Source: Corylus avellana (Eukaryota > Streptophyta > Magnoliopsida > Fagales > Betulaceae). From it: a stretch of DNA of 64,000 nucleotides. Location of the stretch: contig NC_081551.1 in assembly GCF_901000735.1 (NCBI RefSeq), positions 15,312,906 through 15,376,905 on the forward strand, given 5' to 3'. Of this stretch, positions 58,505 through 64,000 are shown piece after piece. Position numbers and translations under genes: made by a program. The notes beneath the pieces are model-generated. The model was not told the origin of the DNA, did not search any database, and saw only the letters and a list, made by a program, of their open reading frames with translations. The stretch's first letter is position 1. The number at the start of each line of letters is the position of its first letter.

Positions 58505-60915
58505 CTTTCTTTTGGTTGTTTCTCATGAACTACAAATTACTTTAGAGAAAAATAATAACAGTTATCAAATAACACCCAAATAGCTATATCATTTCTTAAT
58601 AACACATTTCATTACAGTAAACTAATTTACAAAATTAACCATAAATGAATTAATTTACCGACAGAAAAAAATACAGAAGGAGTAATTTATTATGACATTA
58701 TGAATATTCAATCATCATAAATTCATAATCTCTGCTACCTTCCTATATTCAATCCTCTTAAGTTTATTAATAATGAGATTTTTTTTTTTTTTTTTATTCA
58801 GATAAATGTTAGTTTGTCAAAATTTGAGAAAAAGAGAACATGCAAAGAAAAAGTAGGAAACGATTTGGGAAAAAGAGAAAATAGGTGAGAGAAACAATGA
58901 AAAATAAAATAACTCCCTTGAAAAGTGCTGCTACATTTAGCTTTTCTTTTAGCTCTTTCAATCAAATATCTATTTTACATTTTTTTTTGGCTAATTCAAT
59001 GTAGGGGGTTTTTTAAACATTTGAAGAGCTATTCTAGATAAAAGTAACATTTGGCTCTTCCATTGAGAATGCTCTTACAGACGAGAGTCGATATCACCAC
59101 GTCCAAACGTGGGACGTCCACGGTCCAACTGCTAAATCGCAATATGCACTGCTTGTTGCGTGCTCCTGCAAATTGATTTTCTATAGCATATAGGGATTAG
59201 TTTGCCATTTCCTTTTAGGGATTAGGAGTCCACTGGCCTTTAGTTTTTAATGGCTAGGAGCCAACAGCCCAAATACTGCTTGTTACACCTTGTAGGAAAA
59301 AAAATCTACAAACGAAAGGGGCATTGCGCCATAGCAGGCACCCCCAAATCCGTCTCTGGATAGATGGACTTGTCATATTATTGGCTTGGCATTTCTTCTT
59401 GATTGCTAATGGTGGTTTAAGATGTTTCTGTTGCCAAAATAATGTAAAGGGTTATCTTAGAAGAGGATTTACTCGGTGATGTTACGTTCTCACTTAGTTG
59501 ATTTGCTTTATGCAGGAAAGCATTGTCCTGTGTCATTTATTCAAGAAATCTAACAATGGTGGCAAATTTGGACCTGCCAAGCGTAAACAAGCACGGGCTT
59601 TAGTATCTCCAGCATCAGAAGAGGAAGCTGACAATCATGTCACAGGATACTGCTCTGGGTCTAACCACATTAGTGATACTGGGTACACTAGAAAAAATCC
59701 AGTGGCCGAAGTAACTGCTGGTCAGGTGAGGAATTCCAAAAGCAGCTTAAGTTTATTGATCTAATCATGTAGATAATATTCTGACATCTCGTCTTTTTTT
59801 CATGTTGCTGTTGCCATTTAAATATTTACTTTTTTGTTTTTTTTAATAACTTCATGCAGAACACCTCTGTCGTCTGCCGTTTCTTCTACAAATATAAAAA
59901 AACAGTGTCTTTAAGAATGCTGGATCTGCTGTTTCATTTCCTACCACGTCCAAATCTCGTCTTAAAGAAACAAAGTCAAAACTAGCACTGCCTTCAGTGC
60001 AAGCTGAAGATTCTCGAACAGTTGATGGATGCTTTGTTACTGAGGATTCTGACATACCTGTTGCGGGTGGTGACAACAATGTTAATTTTTTCGCTGCAGA
60101 GAATCAAGTGACAGATATTGAGGTGAGAAAGGAAAGAATTGAATTTCAGCTTAAAACAGTTGTAATTGTTTGCTTTTTTTTTTTTTTTTTTTTTTTTCTT
60201 TCTTTGGTAAATTAGAACTGCAGTAAATTAATTAAATACTAATCTTGTTCATTCATGTTTCGTTTATCAGGTTAATCCGGTAATGGAGGAAGCACCAAAT
60301 ATGTACCTGCTGCAAGATCCACTAGATTGCAACTGTTTGACCCGCTTAACTCTACTCGCCAATACACCTGCCGCTTCATCTTTTCCGACAGAGTCTGAGC
60401 TAGCACTGGCTTCCGTATCTCCAGCATTAGGAAAGGAAGTCAGTAATCATCTCACAAGATGTTATTCTAATGGAATGACATCTAACACTATAACAGCCAT
60501 AAATGGTAACCGCGATGGTTATAGTGCGTACACTGCAATAAATCGAGTAGAAGAAGAAACGACTGGTGAGGTGAGAAAGACAGTGAATTGTATTCCAAGT
60601 GCAGTTAGGTGTAAGTATCTCCTTCATTTATGTTTCTAACATCAAGTTGATTTGCAGGTCGTAGACTCAAATATGTTGTGTGTCTTGCCAGACTCAAATA
60701 TGTTCCATGTCCCGCCAGACTTAAATGTGTTCTGTGTCCCGCCAGAGCTACTAGGGCTCTCCCCATTACACTTGCAGATGCAATCTGTTTACATGCCCTA
60801 CAGTGTTGCCAATGACTCAATTTACCTTGGTGATGAGGTGCCTTTTCAATATGGGACGAATGTGCCAGCTGCCTTTACGTCTGACTTATGTGGTCCTCCC
60901 TCCTTATTCAGATGA
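56967..60915 (+). CDS. NAC-domain transcription factor, probably disrupted in exon 4
   Basis: NAC proteins are plant-specific transcription factors. Exons: 56967-57135, 57315-57589, 59516-59725, 59860-60122, 60271-60570, 60658-60915. The NAC domain runs PPGVRFNPWDEEIIQDFLRP (subdomain A), KINGSDQGTIDFIHEVPF (B), DPEEWFFFSKLDPKYRNG and TKTGYWKGTGGE (C/D), IGKKKILVFHTGQ and DWVVHEYHATELDGNNPP (D/E), finishing in exon 3 with ESIVLCHLFKK. The C-terminal part is acidic and Ser/Thr-rich and ends with a threefold PPDLNVFCVPPE-type repeat. Exon 4 as bounded by its splice sites is 263 nt, which does not keep frame. Read from exon 3 it stops at 59983-59985, predicting a 259-aa product with an intact DNA-binding domain. 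The exon 2 donor (CCCCCCC|GTCGGG) is also weak. A start at 56910 adds 19 residues. The family call is firm; integrity is doubtful. Confidence 0.75.
57806..58370 (+). other. GC-rich, leader-like island inside NAC intron 2
   Basis: Positions 57930-58080 are much richer in C and CpG than the surroundings (for example CTCCGCCGGGCGACCGCG). They contain an ATG at 58036 followed by GATCTCACGCGCACGCGCGG and then a pyrimidine-rich stretch. It resembles the promoter and 5' end of a plant gene rather than intron sequence, but no product is recognisable. A (TA)n tract follows at 58459-58495. Confidence 0.35.
58500..59515. other. Rest of NAC intron 2
   Basis: AT-rich sequence with a MITE-like segment about 58915-59080 (ACATTTAGCTTTTC ... 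ATTGAGAATGCTCTTA). Positions 59081-59360 have no recognisable feature. No exon of another gene is seen. Confidence 0.35.
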
Positions 60916-61334
60916 GTTCCTTCGGATCTGGCTTAGTTCCTTCATAATGATTCTAGCAATCAAAAGAATCTCGCTTACAGGGTCGTCCTGTAGGCAGGAT
61001 AGATAGATAGATTGAGGGGGTGTTTGTTAAACACCACACCACCACACCGCACTGTTCATGGGAAAAAAAAAATAATGATTGATATGGGAAAATGAAAAAG
61101 TGGTATTGGAAAGTAGAAAATTTTGTTTTGTAGTGTTTTTTTTTATTTGAATAGTAATAAAAAGTAAATGATGTGATATAAAAAGTAAATAATTTAATAT
61201 AAAAGTAAGAATGTTTTTTTTTAGAAAAAATGAAGTGAATAGTGTGGTGGAATGTGGGGGGATGGGGTGGGGTTTAACAAACAAGGCCTGAGCCCTAGAG
61301 CAACAAATTTGAGTGATGCTTTTTATATATTTGG
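60916..61334. other. 3' flank of the NAC gene
   Basis: It contains a foldback pair: GGGGGTGTTTGTTAAACACCAC (61016-61037, given here in part) and GGGGTTTAACAAACAAGGCC (about 61270-61289), with CACACCACCACACCGCAC and its inverse in between. This is consistent with a MITE of about 275 bp. No gene. Confidence 0.45.
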
Positions 61335-61349
61335 GTTAAATACTTTTTT

Positions 61350-61572
61350 ACCCCCTATAGTTTAACTTTATGTTTTGCCCCCTATGGTTTAACTTTATTT
61401 TTTGTCCCCTATAGTTTAACTTTATGTTTTGCCCCCTATGGTTTAATTTTATTTTTGGCCCCCCTATAGTTTAACTTTATGTTTTGCCCCCTATGGTTTA
61501 ATTTTATTTTTGGCCCCCCTATAGTTTAACTTTATGTTTTGTCCTTATGGTTTAACTTTATTTTTTGCCCCC
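61350..61572. repeat. Tandem array of CCCCCTATAGTTTAACTTTA units
   Basis: Eight or nine units of about 27-28 bp, alternating two variants (ATAGTTTAACTTTATGTTTT and ATGGTTTAATTTTATTTTTG), giving a dimeric repeat of about 55 bp. The unit derives from the end of the Mutator-like element, which elsewhere has one copy (TTTTGCCCCTTAGGGTTTAA at 35886). Confidence 0.8.
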
Positions 61573-61598
61573 TCAGTTTCGTTTTGCATCACAGATGG

Positions 61599-62153
61599 TA
61601 GGAGTGTACAGCCCCTTAGTTTCGTTTTGTATAACCGCCCCACAACTACTAACCGTTAACCGCATAATCACATAACCGCATAACCGCTTTGGTAGGCAGT
61701 TATAAAAAATGCTAACCGCCCCGCCCTAGGCGGTTAGAGGTTTTAGGGGTAGGGAAAAAGCGGTTAACAACCGCTAACTGCCTACCCTTATATATAATAA
61801 TATAAATATATGTTATATATTTTATATTAAAAATATAACATTAAAACGACGCCTGTGTCGTTTTAAATACGAGTTGGGGATAGAGTTTCATCATATTCAT
61901 TATTTTTTGTAACACTTTGACCCAAAAATATTTAAAATAAGCACAATGAAGGCCCAAAACACCTCTAAAAGCTCATATAAAAAAAAGGTTATAAAACTGC
62001 CGATTATTGGCTTAATAATCGCTAACTCTCGGTTATAAAATAACTGCTAACTGCCTAAGTGGAGTTGTTGCGGTTATTGAAAATTCAATAACCGCCTTAG
62101 GTGGTTGTGGTTAGTGGTTTTAGCCAATAACCGCAACTGCTTGTACACCCCTA
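61599..62153. mobile_element. Non-autonomous hAT element, 555 bp
   Basis: The ends are TAGGAGTGTACA and TGTACACCCCTA. The flanks ACAGATGG and ATAGATGA match at 6 of 8 positions. Subterminal CTAACCGC, GCGGTTA and CCGCATAACCGC words tie it to the family at 8141-8971. Older than that copy, to judge by the decayed duplication. Confidence 0.7.
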
Positions 62154-62526
62154 ATAGATGATACCTCAATAATGGTTAAAAACAAAGATAGTACTTCCGG
62201 CCAAAAATTGACGGAAATTCATGTCAGCACCCCCAAAAAATTGACATCTTTCTACATCCATAGTTAAAAATTTAAAAAGCTAAAATGATTAAAAACATTA
62301 AAAAATTTAATTAAATAATAAAAAATATATAATTAAAAAAAAAGGGGTAGTGCCACCCCTTTTGGGCAAAATGAAGGATGGCTGGCCACCCCCATGGAGG
62401 TAGTTGAAGCCACCCCTGGCTGGTTTNNNNNNNNNNNNNNNNNNNNNNNNNNNNNNNNNNNNNNNNNNNNNNNNNNNNNNNNNNNNNNNNNNNNNNNNNN
62501 NNNNNNNNNNNNNNNNNNNNNNNNNN

Positions 62527-64000
62527 TTCAACTTCTTAGAAGTACTTGTCGGTAGTCACTCATTGCGTAAATACGTCGTTACTAGATCTCCTTCATGAAA
62601 AATCTTTGATCTTTGACCCTTGTCAGCTGCTGTCTTATATTTGGCATAAGAGTTTTCAAGATGCTGACAAACTTCCTCTTGGGTCGATGTCACTCGTTCT
62701 GCTAAGTACTCCGTTTCTATAATTCCTGTGTAATATAAGACACGGTTCACTTTTGTAATTCCTGGATGACTTGTTCCCGTAAAGAACTCCTTGGAATGCA
62801 CAGTTGGTTCCCTTGGAATAGGTACCCTTCTTGAATATGCATCTCGGGAATCAGTTGTTCGATATTGCAACGTCTCCAAGCTTCTCCAAAGTCGTCATTT
62901 GTCTCATATAATTGCTTTAGGCACGCGAATCCCGCCACTTCAGCTTTTGTGGCAATCAACATTGTAGCTCGGCGGCTCAAAGCGTTAGCTACCCAATTCA
63001 GTTTTCCCCACTTGTATTTTATGGAAAACGTGAACCATTGAATGTAAGAAACCCACTGGGCATGCATCCAATTCAAATTTTTTTGACTATTGATGAACTT
63101 TTAACGTTTGATGGTTTGTATATAGAACAAACTCTTTCTAAATTAAATAGCGTTCCCATACCTTGAGTGCTCTTAGTACATCATACAGTTCCAATTTCTA
63201 TGTAGACCACTTTTGTCTTGATTCTCCAAGCTTTTCACTGAAAAATTCCATAGGCTTTCCTTATTGAGATAGCACAACTCCGATCCCTACAATCGATGCA
63301 TCATAGTCAAGTTCGAACAGCTTGTCAAAGTTGGGTAAAGCAAGTGCAAGCATTGTGCATAGCTTCTCTTTGATGATTGAGAAACTTCACTCAACTTTGT
63401 CACCCTAGTTGAATTTTTCCTTCTTCACACACTCGGTGATTGGTGCCACGATACTGTTGAAATTCCAAATGAACCTCCTGTAGAAAGTTGCTAACCCATG
63501 AAAGCTTCTCACTTCTCCCACTTACTTGGGCGTTGGCCATTCTCAGATTACTCTCACATTCTCTTCATCCACTCGGATTCCATCGGCGCTGACTACGAGT
63601 CCGAGGAAAAGTAATTGATCCATCGTGAAGTTACACTTCTTCAAGTTGATAAACAACTTGTTGCCATAGAGGACCTCAAGTGATCCATGTGATCTGTCGG
63701 GTTGCAATTGTAAATAAGAATATCGTCGAAGTAAATTACTACAAATTTCCCGATGAGAGGTTTTAGTACCTGGATCCTAAGTCTCATGAATGTGCTAGGT
63801 GCATTGGATAGCTTGAATGACATCATCATCCACTTGTAAACCCCTTTCTTCGTTTTGAATGTGGTTTTCTATTCATCTCTCGATCATATACGGATCTGGT
63901 GATATTCACTCCTCAAATCAATCTTCGAAAAGATCTTAGCCCTAGATAGCATATCAAACATGTCACCTATTGGGGGAATAGGAAACCGATACTTGATCAT
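62527..64000 (-). mobile_element. Ty3/gypsy pol remnant, runs off the window
   Basis: On the - strand, in 5'-3' order: reverse transcriptase with [10 protein letters not shown] and [11 protein letters not shown] (about 63810-63700), frame-broken sequence, RNase H C-terminus and linker (WVANALSRRA, CLKQLYETNDDFGEAWRRC, QEGYLFQGNQLCIPRSSL, about 63070-62760), and an integrase C-terminal segment (QHLENSYAKYKTAADKGQRS, EGDLVTTYLR, about 62660-62560). The integrase catalytic core is missing, and several stops and frame changes show it is dead. It abuts the N gap at 62427-62526. The 5' part lies beyond 64000. Confidence 0.85.

Larger units (their letters stand above)
61335..62426. mobile_element. 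GC-rich Mutator-like element, left part, invaded by hAT
   Basis: The left end GGGTTAAATACTTTTTTACC matches the ends of the 750-bp element at 35873-36622. The AT-rich arm with AAAAATTGACGG, the CATGTCAGCACCCCC-like words and the GC core (GGGGTAGTGCCACCCC, GGCTGGCCACCCCC) also correspond. The core runs into a 100-N gap at 62427, so the right end is not visible. Terminal sequence has expanded into a tandem array (61350-61572), and an hAT element interrupts it (61599-62153). Confidence 0.65.

Overview
This is nuclear DNA from a woody-type eudicot plant. Genes are intron-rich with GT-AG introns, the background is AT-rich, and decayed transposons fill most of the space between genes (Ty1/copia, Ty3/gypsy, LINE, SINE, hAT, Mutator-like and PIF/Harbinger). 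The gene products match ordinary land-plant families. I cannot name the species from the sequence.

Host genes, left to right: (1) ARPC3, the ARP2/3-complex subunit 3, + strand, 2189-5499, complete at 174 aa. (2) A UBP22-type ubiquitin protease of the SAGA deubiquitination module, + strand, 9444-13689, 591 aa with catalytic Cys and His boxes. (3, 4) Two tandem - strand copies of an EamA/SLC35F5-like membrane transporter, at 15217-18256 (416 aa) and 24858-31698 (387 aa). They share all seven intron positions. (5) A NAC-domain transcription factor, + strand, 56967-60915, whose fourth exon breaks frame, so it is truncated, decayed or misassembled.

The stretch 31.7-56 kb has no host gene I can support and is built from mobile elements. 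It includes a nest at 37.5-42.2 kb (an LTR inside a Mutator-like element inside another terminal-inverted-repeat element), several small elements whose 9-bp or 8-bp target duplications can be read directly, a T-tailed SINE, and a candidate 8.45-kb PIF/Harbinger element at 47487-55937. That element carries a Myb/SANT-like ORF1, a DDE transposase with catalytic residues intact but two stop codons, an opposed GRF-zinc-finger ORF (At4g04775-like) and one exon resembling the splicing regulator NSRP1. It also hosts a nested hAT element. The right end (61.3-64 kb) is a GC-rich Mutator-like element invaded by an hAT element, then a - strand Ty3/gypsy pol remnant running off the window.

Assembly gaps (N) lie at 35520-35540, 35722-35803, 36720-36748, 44867-44966, 47504-47603, 55464-55711, 56096-56115 and 62427-62526. 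The larger ones fall inside or beside repeats. All family assignments come from reading translations by eye; no database search was run.
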